From: an uncultured Collinsella sp.
GTDB taxonomy: Bacteria; Actinomycetota; Coriobacteriia; Coriobacteriales; Coriobacteriaceae
Direction: 5' to 3'
Length of the DNA stretch: 64,000 bases
NCBI GenBank assembly: GCA_900545605.1
Contig: UQZL01000008.1
Span: forward strand, 1 to 64,000
This document shows positions 24,831 to 33,202 of the stretch, in pieces. A program made the position numbers and the translations under genes. The number at the start of each line of letters is the position of its first letter. Positions within the stretch are counted from its first letter, which is position 1. The notes beneath the pieces were generated by a model. That model searched no databases. It was not told the origin of the DNA and saw only the letters and a list, made by a program, of their open reading frames with translations.

Positions 24831-26117
24831 ATGTCGGTCGATATAGCCACGTATGTCCACGATCTTGCCGTTGCCGCCAAGGCAGCGTCGGCCTCGCTTG
24901 CCACGGCGAGCGACGAGCAGCGCCAGGAGGCCGTGCGCGCCATGGCCGCAGCACTGCGCAACGGTGTCGACTCCATCGTCGCCGCCAACGAGCTCGATAT
25001 GTCCGCTGCGCGTGATGCGGGCACCTCGGTCGGATTGCTCGACCGCTTGCTGCTGACGCCCGAGCGCGTTGAGAGCATGGCCGCCGGCCTGGAGAAGCTC
25101 GCCGAGCTGCCCGATCCCGTGGGCCGCGTGCTCGATCACCGTGTGCTTGCGAGTGGCGTGGACCTTACGCGCGTGAGTGTGCCGCTGGGCCTGGTTGCCA
25201 TGGTCTACGAGGCGCGCCCCAACGTGACGGCCGACGCCGCGGGCATCTGCATCCGCACCGGCAACGCCTGCATTCTGCGCGGCGGTTCGCTAGCCTATCA
25301 CTCGTGCGCCATGATTTCTGAGCTGCTGGCCGATGCGCTCGAGACCAAGGGCTTCCCGCGCGAGGCCGTGTCGATGATCGAGTCTACCGACCGCGAGGCC
25401 ACCGGCGAGCTCATGAAGCTCCGCGGCGTCGTCGATGTGCTCATTCCGCGTGGCGGTGCGGGCCTGATCCAGCGCTGCGTGCGCGAGTCGCTCGTGCCGG
25501 TGATCGAGACGGGTACGGGCAACTGCCACATCTACGTGCATGAATCCGCCGACTTTGATAAGGCACTCAACATTATCGTTAATGCCAAGACCCAGCGCGT
25601 AGGCGTGTGCAATGCCGCCGAGTCGCTGCTGGTCGACCATGCTGTGGCCGATGCGTTTTTGCCCGCGGTCGTGGCCGTGCTGCATGACCACGGCGTGCTC
25701 ATTCACGGCGACGAGGCAACCTACGCCGCATGCGCCGATGCCGGGCTTGCCGAGGGTGATGACTACGTCGCCGCGACTGAGGAGGACTGGGGTCGCGAGT
25801 ACCTGGCGCTCGAGATGAGCGTGAAGGTCGTGGCAAACGAGGACGAGGCCATCGCACACATCAACCGCTACGGCACGATGCACTCCGAGGCCATTGTTGC
25901 CGAGGACACGGATGCTTGCGAGCACTTCCTGGATGCGGTCGATGCCTCGGCTGTGTATGCCAACGCCAGTACGCGCTTTACCGACGGCGGCGAGTTTGGC
26001 CTGGGCGCCGAGATCGGCATCTCGACCCAAAAGCTCCACGCCCGCGGCCCCTTTGCCGCCGAGGCCCTCACCACTTACAAATACAAGCTCCGAGGCACCG
26101 GCCAGGTCCGCCCCTAG
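24831..26117 (+). CDS. proA: Gamma-glutamyl phosphate reductase
   Basis: 428 residues, second step of proline synthesis, NADPH-dependent reduction of gamma-glutamyl phosphate to the semialdehyde. The substrate region VPLGLVAMVYEARPNVTADA and the catalytic cysteine in KTQRVGVCNAAE (about 263) are intact, and the C-terminus has GGEFGLGAEIGISTQKLHARGP. The start is the ATG behind AGGAGAAAGGG. It is normally adjacent to proB; here they are separated by the broken hydrolase gene. Confidence 0.95.
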   Translation: MSVDIATYVHDLAVAAKAASASLATASDEQRQEAVRAMAAALRNGVDSIVAANELDMSAARDAGTSVGLLDRLLLTPERVESMAAGLEKLAELPDPVGRVLDHRVLASGVDLTRVSVPLGLVAMVYEARPNVTADAAGICIRTGNACILRGGSLAYHSCAMISELLADALETKGFPREAVSMIESTDREATGELMKLRGVVDVLIPRGGAGLIQRCVRESLVPVIETGTGNCHIYVHESADFDKALNIIVNAKTQRVGVCNAAESLLVDHAVADAFLPAVVAVLHDHGVLIHGDEATYAACADAGLAEGDDYVAATEEDWGREYLALEMSVKVVANEDEAIAHINRYGTMHSEAIVAEDTDACEHFLDAVDASAVYANASTRFTDGGEFGLGAEIGISTQKLHARGPFAAEALTTYKYKLRGTGQVRP

Positions 26118-26130
26118 CGACCGCGCAAGA

Positions 26131-26171
26131 AAAACCGCCACAAAGGTGCCTGTCCCCTTTGTGGCGGTTTT
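26131..26171. terminator. ACCGCCAC-variant hairpin between proA and the HD-domain gene
   Basis: Same loop as the family (GTGCCTGTCCC) but the stem reads ACCGCCAC/GTGGCGGT, a compensatory change on both arms relative to ACCACCAC/GTGGTGGT. It is placed between converging genes as a bidirectional terminator. Confidence 0.88.
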
Positions 26172-26186
26172 AGCTGGCGCGGGCGG

Positions 26187-26786
26187 TTAGGCCTGGAAGG
26201 TATCGCGATCGGGCGCGAAGGACTGCATGGCCGCGATGGTGCGGTCAAAGAGCTCGGGGAGCTCCCAACCCAGCATCTCGGCGCCCTGCGAAATCACGTC
26301 GCGCGAGCAGCCGGCGGCAAAGCGCTTGTCCTTGAACTTCTTCTTGAGCGACTTGGTCGTAAAGTCCATGACGCTCTTGCTCGGACGCATGATCACGGCA
26401 GCACCGATCAGGCCGGTGAGCTCGTCGCAAGCAAACAGGATCTTCTCCATCTGCAGCTCGGGCTTGGGCAGCGAGGTATTGAAATCGGACGTGTGCGTCT
26501 GGATGGCGCGAATGAGCTCGGGAGACGCACCTTCGCCCTCAAGAATCTCGGCAGCATAGATGGTGTGGTTCATGGGGTCGTCCTCATGCTCCTCCCAATC
26601 CAGGTCGTGCAGCAGACCGACGATGCCCCAAAACTCCTCGTTCTCGGGGTCGAACTCGCGCGCAAAGTAGCGCATAGTGCCCTCGACCGTCTCACCATGG
26701 GTGATGTGGAACGGGTCCTTGTTGTGCTCGTTGAGCAGTTCGAACGCGCGGTCGCGGGTGATTCCGGCGGTAAGCGGTTCTGCCAT
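26187..26786 (-). CDS. HD-domain phosphohydrolase-like protein
   Basis: 199 residues. The metal-binding pattern is FHITHGETVEGTMRYFA, GLLHDLDWEEHE (the HD pair) and IQTHTSDFN, characteristic of the HD superfamily that hydrolyses nucleotides or phosphate esters. No additional domain. The start is the ATG behind AAGGAGTC. Its substrate is unknown. Confidence 0.82.
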   Translation of the reverse strand: MAEPLTAGITRDRAFELLNEHNKDPFHITHGETVEGTMRYFAREFDPENEEFWGIVGLLHDLDWEEHEDDPMNHTIYAAEILEGEGASPELIRAIQTHTSDFNTSLPKPELQMEKILFACDELTGLIGAAVIMRPSKSVMDFTTKSLKKKFKDKRFAAGCSRDVISQGAEMLGWELPELFDRTIAAMQSFAPDRDTFQA

Positions 26787-26840
26787 AAGAGACTCCTTGT
26801 GCTCGTGGGTATCGCTAAGAATGAATACTACTAGAACAAG

Positions 26841-26882
26841 AAAACCACCACAAAGGTGCTTGTCCCCTTTGTGGTGGTTTTT
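26841..26882. terminator. ACCACCAC-family hairpin between the HD-domain and carD-type genes
   Basis: Stem ACCACCACAAAG/CTTTGTGGTGGT, loop GTGCTTGTCCC (one change from the common loop), A-run before and T-run after. It lies between the CarD gene's stop and the HD gene's start, so it terminates the leftward carD transcript in reverse only by its A-run, or separates the two units. Confidence 0.85.
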
Positions 26883-26894
26883 GGCGCGGGTGGG

Positions 26895-27380
26895 TTAGTT
26901 GAGGGCGGCTTGGGCTAGGCGGGCTTCGGCGGCCTCCTCGGTGACGCCCAAGGCCACAGCGAACTCCTCGATGGAGCGGCGCTTGGCTTCCTTGAGTACG
27001 CGCATGTAGTAGGAGCTGGGCTTTTTATCAGCTTCCTCGGCCTGGCGAATGCGGTGCATCATGGTTTTTGCCACGCGGACCGTCTCGGGCGCGCCCAGCT
27101 TGAGCTGCTGCTTAAAGTGTGTCTCCTCAAGCGAGCTGTTGCGCTCGGTAAAGGTGTCGCACTCCAGCTCGTCATAGTGGCTCAGCAAGTGCTCGGCATC
27201 TTGCTGCGAGATGGCGGCGTGCAAACGGTCGGCCTGCGCCACGGGGTACATGAGGATCGTCTGCGCATGTCCCTGCTTGGTCTCGAGCAGCAGCATGGGC
27301 TGCGGTGTGTCGTCCCTAAAACCGACGACGGTGCAGACTCCCTGGCCCGGATGAATGACGTGTTGACCGATTGAGAACAT
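26895..27380 (-). CDS. CarD family transcriptional regulator
   Basis: 161 residues. The N-terminal RNA-polymerase-interaction (Tudor-like) domain is FSIGQHVIHPGQGVCTVVGF; the rest is an alpha-helical DNA-binding part (ETVRVAKTMMHRIRQAEEADKKPSS). CarD proteins bind the beta subunit and stabilise the open complex at rRNA and other promoters. The homologue here is on the short side and divergent. The start is the ATG after GGAGGTAGC. Confidence 0.85.
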   Translation of the reverse strand: MFSIGQHVIHPGQGVCTVVGFRDDTPQPMLLLETKQGHAQTILMYPVAQADRLHAAISQQDAEHLLSHYDELECDTFTERNSSLEETHFKQQLKLGAPETVRVAKTMMHRIRQAEEADKKPSSYYMRVLKEAKRRSIEEFAVALGVTEEAAEARLAQAALN

Positions 27381-27722
27381 GCTACCTCCAACTTATACGA
27401 ATTTACGTATGTTAAGAATACCACGCTGACGTGCGCAAACCATTACTGTATGCAGGAAAAGCACACAACTCCGATAGGTAAGAGTATTCGATAACAGGCG
27501 CAGCTCATTCACACCTTTATGCATTTTCAACGCCTGCATAATCTGCAGGCAGACTGGCATCTTTGAGTGACTCCATACAAGCTGTAGTCATTTTTGTGCA
27601 TATGCAATATCGATTGGCTTTACCCTGCGACAGTGCCCGTCGCTTGTGATAGAGTGCTACAAACTCTGGCTTTTGCCCTACGAGTGACCAAGAGCTCGGG
27701 GGCTTTAACACAAGGAGGATCT
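27381..27722. other. Divergent intergenic region, carD / argS
   Basis: 342 bases, AT-richer than its surroundings, with no convincing gene. It contains the palindrome TGCATATGCA (27597-27606) and the argS ribosome binding site AAGGAGGAT (27712-27720). Promoter hexamers are not clear. Confidence 0.5.
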
Positions 27723-29576
27723 ATGCCCGAGAAGATTGAAGAGCTGGTACGCGCTGCGCTTGCTGCGGCCCAGGAGGCCGGCGACCTTTCCGCATTTGAA
27801 CTTGACGATTGCGCTATCGAGCGACCGGCTGACACTTCTCATGGCGAGTGGACCTCTACCATGGCCCTGAAGTCCGCCAAGCTGGCCCATTGCGCCCCGC
27901 GCAAGATCGCCGAGGCCATCGTTGCCCATATGCCCGAGGACCCCGCGATCGAGAAGGTCGAGATCGCAGGCCCCGGCTTCATCAACTTCTACCTCTCCGT
28001 TGCCGTCAAGAATGCCATCTTTGGCGAGGCTCGCGAGAAGGGTATGGACTTCGCTAAGTCCAACGTCGGTGGCGGCCTGAAGACCCAGGTCGAGTTCGTC
28101 TCCGCCAACCCCGTCGGCCCCATGCACATCGGCCATGGCCGCTGGGCCGCTCTGGGCGACTCCCTTTGCCGTGTGATGGACCACGCCGGTTACGATATCC
28201 AGCGTGAGTTCTACATTAACGACCACGGCTCTCAGATGAACACCTTCGGCAACTCCATCAGCACGCGCTATATGCAGCTTGCCGACATCATCGCCAAGCA
28301 GGGCGTGGATATCGACGAGGCTCACAAGCTGCTGATCGCCGACCGCGACGCCTTTGTTGCCGATGAGAACGACGAGCATCCCGAGGCCCATCCGTATCAG
28401 GACAACTTTGCCGAGACTCTGGGCAAGGACTCCTACGGCGGCGACTACATCATCGACGAGGCCGCCGAGTTCTGGCGCACCGACGGCGATAAGTGGGTCA
28501 ACGCCGATCCGCAGGAGCGCATGGAGAGCTTCCGCGAGCGCGGCTATGTAAAGATGGTCGACAACATGCGCGACCTTTGCCATGCCGTTAACTGCGACTT
28601 CGATCGTTGGTTCTCCGAGCGCTCGCTGTATGTGAAGGACACCGAGGGTGAGACCGCCGGCACCTCCGCCGTCGACCGCGCCTTTGAGAAGCTCGACAAG
28701 ATGGGCTACCTCTACACCAAGGACGGCGCCCTGTGGTTCCGCTCCACCGACCTGGGCGACGACAAGGACCGCGTGCTGATCAAGTCCGACGGCGAGTACA
28801 CCTACTTTGCCTCCGACGTCGCCTATCACTGGGATAAGTTCCAGCGCGTCGACCACGTCATCGACATCTGGGGCGCCGACCACCACGGCTACATCGAGCG
28901 CGTCCGCTGCGTCTGCGATGCCTTGGGTTACCCCGGCAAGTTCGAGGTTCTGCTGGGCCAGCTCGTCAACCTGCTGCGTAACGGCAAGCCCGTCCGTATG
29001 TCCAAGCGCAAGGGCACCATGGTGACCCTGCAGGAGCTCGTCGACGAGGTTGGCTCCGACGCCGCTCGTTACACGCTCATCTCCAAGAGCTCCAACCAGA
29101 TGGTCGACTTCGATATCGAGGCCGTCAAGAAGCGCGACAACTCCAACCCGGTCTATTACGTGCAGTACGCTCACGCCCGCGTGTGCTCCATCCTGCGTCG
29201 TGCCGCTGACGTTACGCCCGAGCAGGCTGACGAGATGGGCATGAAGGCCGTCGCCGCCAAGGCCATCGGTGAGAACGTCGATTACTCGCTGCTGACCGAC
29301 CCGACCGAGCTCGCCCTTTCGCGTAAGCTCAATGAGCTCACCGACCTCATCGCCAGCTGCGCTCGCGACCGCGCCCCGTTCCGTCTGACGCACTTTGCCG
29401 AGGAACTCGCCGGCGACTTCCACAGCTTCTACGCTGCCTGCCAGGTTCTGCCGAGCGAGGGCCGTCCCGTCGACCCCGAGCTTTCGCGCGCCCGTCTGGC
29501 CGCTTGCGACGCCGTCCGCGTGACGCTCGCCCTGGTGCTCACCCTTGTTGGTGTCTCCGCTCCCGAGCAGATGTAA
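27723..29576 (+). CDS. argS: Arginine--tRNA ligase
   Basis: 617 residues, class I synthetase. Landmarks are the N-terminal additional domain, the HIGH signature SANPVGPMHIGHGRWA (about 124-139), the downstream RMSKRKG KMSKS-type loop and a C-terminal DALR anticodon-binding domain. The frame extends upstream to 27594, but the ATG at 27723 has a perfect AAGGAGG site. Monocistronic, with its own terminator. Confidence 0.95.
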   Translation: MPEKIEELVRAALAAAQEAGDLSAFELDDCAIERPADTSHGEWTSTMALKSAKLAHCAPRKIAEAIVAHMPEDPAIEKVEIAGPGFINFYLSVAVKNAIFGEAREKGMDFAKSNVGGGLKTQVEFVSANPVGPMHIGHGRWAALGDSLCRVMDHAGYDIQREFYINDHGSQMNTFGNSISTRYMQLADIIAKQGVDIDEAHKLLIADRDAFVADENDEHPEAHPYQDNFAETLGKDSYGGDYIIDEAAEFWRTDGDKWVNADPQERMESFRERGYVKMVDNMRDLCHAVNCDFDRWFSERSLYVKDTEGETAGTSAVDRAFEKLDKMGYLYTKDGALWFRSTDLGDDKDRVLIKSDGEYTYFASDVAYHWDKFQRVDHVIDIWGADHHGYIERVRCVCDALGYPGKFEVLLGQLVNLLRNGKPVRMSKRKGTMVTLQELVDEVGSDAARYTLISKSSNQMVDFDIEAVKKRDNSNPVYYVQYAHARVCSILRRAADVTPEQADEMGMKAVAAKAIGENVDYSLLTDPTELALSRKLNELTDLIASCARDRAPFRLTHFAEELAGDFHSFYAACQVLPSEGRPVDPELSRARLAACDAVRVTLALVLTLVGVSAPEQM

Positions 29577-29623
29577 GCTACGGGTCATTTGACCGCGCAG
29601 GTTTGGTTTAACTGAGCCTTGAA

Positions 29624-29654
29624 AGCCCGATCTCCCACGGAGGTCGGGCTTTTT
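29624..29654 (+). terminator. Terminator of argS
   Basis: AGCCCGATCTCC pairs with GGAGGTCGGGCT (one G-U) over a 3-base loop, followed by TTTTT. Confidence 0.9.
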
Positions 29655-29739
29655 GCGTTTGGTGAGACTATTTGGTTTGCCGGGAAATGCTACCAAATCG
29701 CAACTATACCGGTTTACGGGGCTGAATCGCCAACTGGCG

Positions 29740-29834
29740 ACCATGGTGCCAATAGCAAAATTAAACCCGCAGGTAGATGGCTTATTGTTTCTTGAAAATG
29801 CAGGGTATGGTTGGCTTGCAGCATTCTGGCCCCG
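29740..29834. repeat. Intergenic repeat unit, copy 1
   Basis: ACCATG, then an AATTAAA, CGCAGGTAG, TTGTTT, TTGAAAA, GGTATGGT series and a GGCCCCGT end. The same landmarks in the same order form copy 2, 226 bases further on. Confidence 0.6.
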
Positions 29835-29965
29835 TAATCCGGCATAGTTTTGAAAACCGTCCCTTGGGGACGGGGGAAACGGATCATTTTTGTCTCGTGG
29901 AGGGGTGGTGGGATACCGTCCGCCACGAATTGGGCTCATCTCCTACGTTTGGACGCATATCCCGA

Positions 29966-30048
29966 ACCATGCCGAAATGTACGATATTAAAAGCGCAGGT
30001 AGCAGACTCGTTGTTTTTGAAAAAACAAGGGTATGGTCAGGGGCCCGT
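29966..30048. repeat. Intergenic repeat unit, copy 2
   Basis: ACCATG, ATATTAAA, GCGCAGGTAG, TTGTTTTTGAAAA, GGGTATGGT and GGGCCCGT follow the order of copy 1 with scattered substitutions and small indels. The purpose is unknown; it is too diverged to be a recent duplication. Confidence 0.6.
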
Positions 30049-30160
30049 GGGTAAACGTAGTAGATGGGCGCGATTCGTGGCTCGGCCATTCCGGATGTCA
30101 CGGTTTCACTCCTCTGACGTGACATTTCAGGCGCTTTTGAGGAGGAGTGCCCCTTTTGAA

Positions 30161-30188
30161 TAGTCGTTTAAGAACGTCCCCAATGACT
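30161..30188. repeat. 28-base dispersed element, second copy
   Basis: TAGTCGTTTAA then GTCCCCAATGACT, differing from 10627-10654 at two positions. AGTC/GACT ends make it weakly palindromic. Confidence 0.65.
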
Positions 30189-30191
30189 AAG

Positions 30192-30219
30192 TTGCAGGTG
30201 GCGGCGGTTGTGTTACACT
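30192..30219 (+). promoter_or_regulatory. Candidate rho promoter
   Basis: TTGCAG, 16-base spacer, TACACT. Transcription from here gives a leader of about 140 bases with two small hairpins (CCGTC/GACGG near 30267; CCCTG/CAGGG near 30301-30320), as might be expected for an autoregulated rho. Confidence 0.5.
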
Positions 30220-30363
30220 AACGCTGCGTATATGACGCAAATATCTCGATACAGATCAATGATGTCCGTCGGTATTTGACGGAGCTAGACTGTTTAGCCG
30301 CCCTGAAGGTTTATGCAGGGAGCATGTGATCACAGGGCTTGAAAAGAAAGTTGAGCAAACACT

Positions 30364-32889
30364 GTGTCTGATCAACAGCAAGAAAACGAAATAACGACGA
30401 CGCAAGCCGCTCCCGCTGCACCGGTTGCGTCGGACCAGGTCGCGGCGCCCGCGCAAACCTCGGCTCCTGAGACGCCTAAGGCTGCAACGGCTGAGAAGGC
30501 CGTGCCTGCAACTGGTGAGGAGGCTGCTCCGGCAAAGCCCAAGCGCACGCGCCGCGCGGCCAAGCCTGCCGCTGACGGCGAGGAGGTCACCAAGCCCAAG
30601 CGCCGTACCGCGCGCACGACGCGCGCCAAGCGCACCGTTGCAGCTGACTCCTCGGCGCCGATTTCCGATGAGGTCGCGCAGGCACGTGCGTTGGCGCAGA
30701 TTAGCGAGGCTCAGGTGGTGCGCGCCCGCCGTCGTGCTGCCGAGCGCGAGGCCGCGGCTCTGACCGAGCTTGCAGCTCCGTCTGTGCCCGAGACCCCTGC
30801 CGCCGACCAACCGACCGAGAAGCCGGCACCGCGCACACGCCGTCGCACGGCTGCTAAGGCCGAGCAGGTTGCTGAACAGGTAACCCCCGAGCTCACTGAG
30901 GCTTCGGTCCGTTCCGCAGCAGGGGAGGGCGCATCGCCAACTGAGCCCGCTGCGCCTGTCGAGGCCAGCGAAGTTCCCGTTGTCGATCCGGCTTTGCGCC
31001 CGCACCGTCGCGGTCGCAAGCCCAAGGCCTTCGTCGAGGCAGAGAAGGCCGCAGCCGCAGCCGCAGCTGCTCGGGATGCTGCGGCGACCGCCGAGTCTGC
31101 AACCGCTGCCGATGCACCCGTTCAGGATGCTGCGACTTCCGAGGCCGCTCCCGCCGATGCCGAGCCCGCCGACGTCCGCCCCGGTCGCAGCCGTCGCACT
31201 GCTGTTAAGCGCACGTCCAAGGCTAAGGCTGCCAAGAAGGGTGCGTCCGAGGATTCCGACGAGACGACCGCCGATGCATCGACTGATGCCGCCGAGCCCC
31301 AAGACGTCGAACAGCCTGCGTCCGAGAAGCCCAAGCGCGGTCGTAAGAAGTCCGCTAAGGCCAAGGCGTCCGAGCATCAGGCTGATGTCGAAGCGCAGGT
31401 CGATTCTGGCGCCGAGGCCAATGAAGCCGCTGCGGTCAATGCCGACGCCGCCGCAACCGATGCTGCCGCGCCCGCCGAGGCCGAAGACGGCACTCGTTCC
31501 AACCGTCGCCAGCACAAGCGCAACGAGGAACACAACGAGCGCAACAACGACCGTCGCAACCGTCAGCGCGACCGCAAGCAGCGCAATAAGGAGCGCAATG
31601 CCGCTCCGACTGAGCCCACGCTTTCGCGCGAGGAGCTCGCGGCCATGAAGGTCGCCGAGCTGCGCGAGAAGGCCAAGGAGTTCGAGATTGAGACGACCGG
31701 CAAGAAGAAGGCCGAACTCGTCGAAGAGATCTACACCACCGCCGCGAAGGCCGAGGGCTTCCGCGATATCAAGGGCATCCTGCAGATTCGCCCGGACAGC
31801 TCCGGCATCATCCACGCCCATGGCTACATGAAGTCCAACGACGACGCCTTCGTGCCCGCTTACCTCATCCGCTCCGCGCGCCTGCGCACGGGCGACGTCA
31901 TCGAGGGCTCGCTGCGTCCTTCGCGCGGCGGCGACAAGCGCGCCGGCCTCGCCAAAATCACGACCATCAACGGTCTTGACCCCGAGCAGATTCGCAACCG
32001 TCCCAAGTTCGGCGACCTCACCCCGGTCTATCCCAACGAGCCGCTGCGCATGGAGCACGGCAAGGACTCTATTACCGGTCGCGCCATCGACATCGTGTCA
32101 CCGATCGGCAAGGGTCAGCGTGGCCTGATCGTGTCCCCACCCAAGGCCGGCAAGACCACGATCCTCAAGAAGATCTGCCAGTCTATCTCGATTAACAACC
32201 CCGAGGTGCACCTCATCTGCCTGCTCGTCGACGAGCGCCCCGAAGAGGTCACCGATATGCAGCGTTCCATCAAGGGTGAGGTTGTAGCGTCGACCTTCGA
32301 TATGCCTGCCGACAACCACACCCGCGTGGCAGAGCTCGTCATCGAGCGCGCCAAGCGCATCGTAGAGCTGGGTGGCGATGTTGTGGTGGTGCTCGACTCC
32401 ATCACGCGCCTCGCCCGCGCCTACAACTTGGCGGCGCCCGCCTCGGGCCGCATCCTTTCGGGCGGCGTCGATTCGGCGGCACTGTATCCGCCCAAGCGCT
32501 TCCTGGGTGCAGCCCGCAATATCGAGAACGGTGGCTCGCTCACCATCCTGGCCTCTGCCCTCATCGACACCGGTTCCAAGATGGACGAGGTCATTTTTGA
32601 GGAGTTCAAGGGCACCGGCAACATGGAGCTTAAGCTCGACCGCGACCTGGCCGACCGCCGCATCTTCCCGGCTATCGACCCCGTTGCCTCCGGTACACGT
32701 AACGAGGACCTGTTGGTCGACGAGCAGATGCGCCCGTTTGTCTTTGGTCTGCGTCGCATTCTTGCCGGCATGAACAACACCGAGCGCGCAGCCGCATCGT
32801 TTATCAAGGGTCTTAAGGGCACCAACACCAACCAGGAGTTCCTGGTGCGTTCGGCCAAAAAGCACAGCGACTACGAGCAGACGTTCTAG
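30364..32889 (+). CDS. rho: Transcription termination factor Rho with a very long N-terminal disordered insert
   Basis: 841 residues, about twice the E. coli length. Residues 1 to about 415 are low-complexity, first Ala/Pro/Glu-rich with basic patches (RRTARTTRAKR), then an Arg/Asn-rich tract (NRRQHKRNEEHNERNNDRR). Then come the Rho_N helix bundle (LSREELAAMKVAELREKAKEF, from 420), the RNA-binding cold-shock fold, and the ATPase core with Walker A PPKAGKTT (592-599), Walker B VVVLDSITR and a complete C-terminus. It unwinds RNA and terminates transcription; the insert probably adds RNA affinity. The start is GTG at 30364 with a weak ribosome site. Confidence 0.95.
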   Translation: MSDQQQENEITTTQAAPAAPVASDQVAAPAQTSAPETPKAATAEKAVPATGEEAAPAKPKRTRRAAKPAADGEEVTKPKRRTARTTRAKRTVAADSSAPISDEVAQARALAQISEAQVVRARRRAAEREAAALTELAAPSVPETPAADQPTEKPAPRTRRRTAAKAEQVAEQVTPELTEASVRSAAGEGASPTEPAAPVEASEVPVVDPALRPHRRGRKPKAFVEAEKAAAAAAAARDAAATAESATAADAPVQDAATSEAAPADAEPADVRPGRSRRTAVKRTSKAKAAKKGASEDSDETTADASTDAAEPQDVEQPASEKPKRGRKKSAKAKASEHQADVEAQVDSGAEANEAAAVNADAAATDAAAPAEAEDGTRSNRRQHKRNEEHNERNNDRRNRQRDRKQRNKERNAAPTEPTLSREELAAMKVAELREKAKEFEIETTGKKKAELVEEIYTTAAKAEGFRDIKGILQIRPDSSGIIHAHGYMKSNDDAFVPAYLIRSARLRTGDVIEGSLRPSRGGDKRAGLAKITTINGLDPEQIRNRPKFGDLTPVYPNEPLRMEHGKDSITGRAIDIVSPIGKGQRGLIVSPPKAGKTTILKKICQSISINNPEVHLICLLVDERPEEVTDMQRSIKGEVVASTFDMPADNHTRVAELVIERAKRIVELGGDVVVVLDSITRLARAYNLAAPASGRILSGGVDSAALYPPKRFLGAARNIENGGSLTILASALIDTGSKMDEVIFEEFKGTGNMELKLDRDLADRRIFPAIDPVASGTRNEDLLVDEQMRPFVFGLRRILAGMNNTERAAASFIKGLKGTNTNQEFLVRSAKKHSDYEQTF

Positions 32890-32926
32890 GTTGTCATCCA
32901 CACGCAGCGATAGTCATCAATGCGAT

Positions 32927-32958
32927 AAAGGGTCGGGGCTTTGAGCCTCGGCCCTTTT
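32927..32958 (+). terminator. Terminator of rho
   Basis: AAGGGTCGGGGCT pairs with AGCCTCGGCCCTT (two wobbles), then TTTT. Confidence 0.85.
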
Positions 32959-33202
32959 CCATAGCGCCGCTCCGCACTTATTTTTGACCATAAGACTGGC
33001 AAGCAGCAGGTTTCCCGTTTCAATCCGACATCGTCGCTTGCAATCGACAGGGCGGTTTCGCATAATAGCTTTTAAGCTTCGCGACGGAAAACGCAGATGA
33101 AACGAACCATATACCGTTGCTTTGGGGCATAGCCCCGCTTCATCTTCTCTCGCGCAGCCAACTGAATGATGCGATTTGGGTGCTGGAAGATGGGGAGAGC
33201 TC
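32959..33202. other. Intergenic region with promoter of the 466-residue membrane protein
   Basis: Includes a very good promoter, TTGCAA (33038-33043), 17 bases, CATAAT (33061-33066), and the partial palindrome AGCTTTTAAGCTT just downstream. The leader to the ATG at 33203 is about 130 bases with a GGGGCATAGCCCC hairpin near 33123-33135. Confidence 0.6.

Larger units (their letters stand above)
29655..30363. other. 709-base gene-free region with repeats, ending in the rho leader
   Basis: No coding frame is convincing. Contents: two diverged copies of a unit (29740-29834, 29966-30048); a small CCGTCCC/GGGACGG hairpin at about 29862-29878; the dyad ATGTCACG/CGTGACAT (about 30096-30126); a 28-base element (30161-30188) also found at 10627; and the rho promoter and leader. 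Base composition is less GC-rich than the neighbouring genes. Confidence 0.6.

Noticed and set aside
12484..26882. CRISPR array from the repeated ACCACCAC hairpins
   Set aside because: The copies are kilobases apart, at gene ends, in both orientations, with no regular spacers and no cas genes.
27705..29939. A 744-codon open frame on the minus strand across argS, and similar long antisense frames over serA (1752-2960), lctP (8940-10622), rho (30256-32058) and the GGGtGRT operon (40774-42543)
   Set aside because: They are shadows of high-GC coding sequence: the products are Gly/Val/Ala/His- or Arg-rich, lack ribosome sites and family motifs, and lie opposite well-identified genes.
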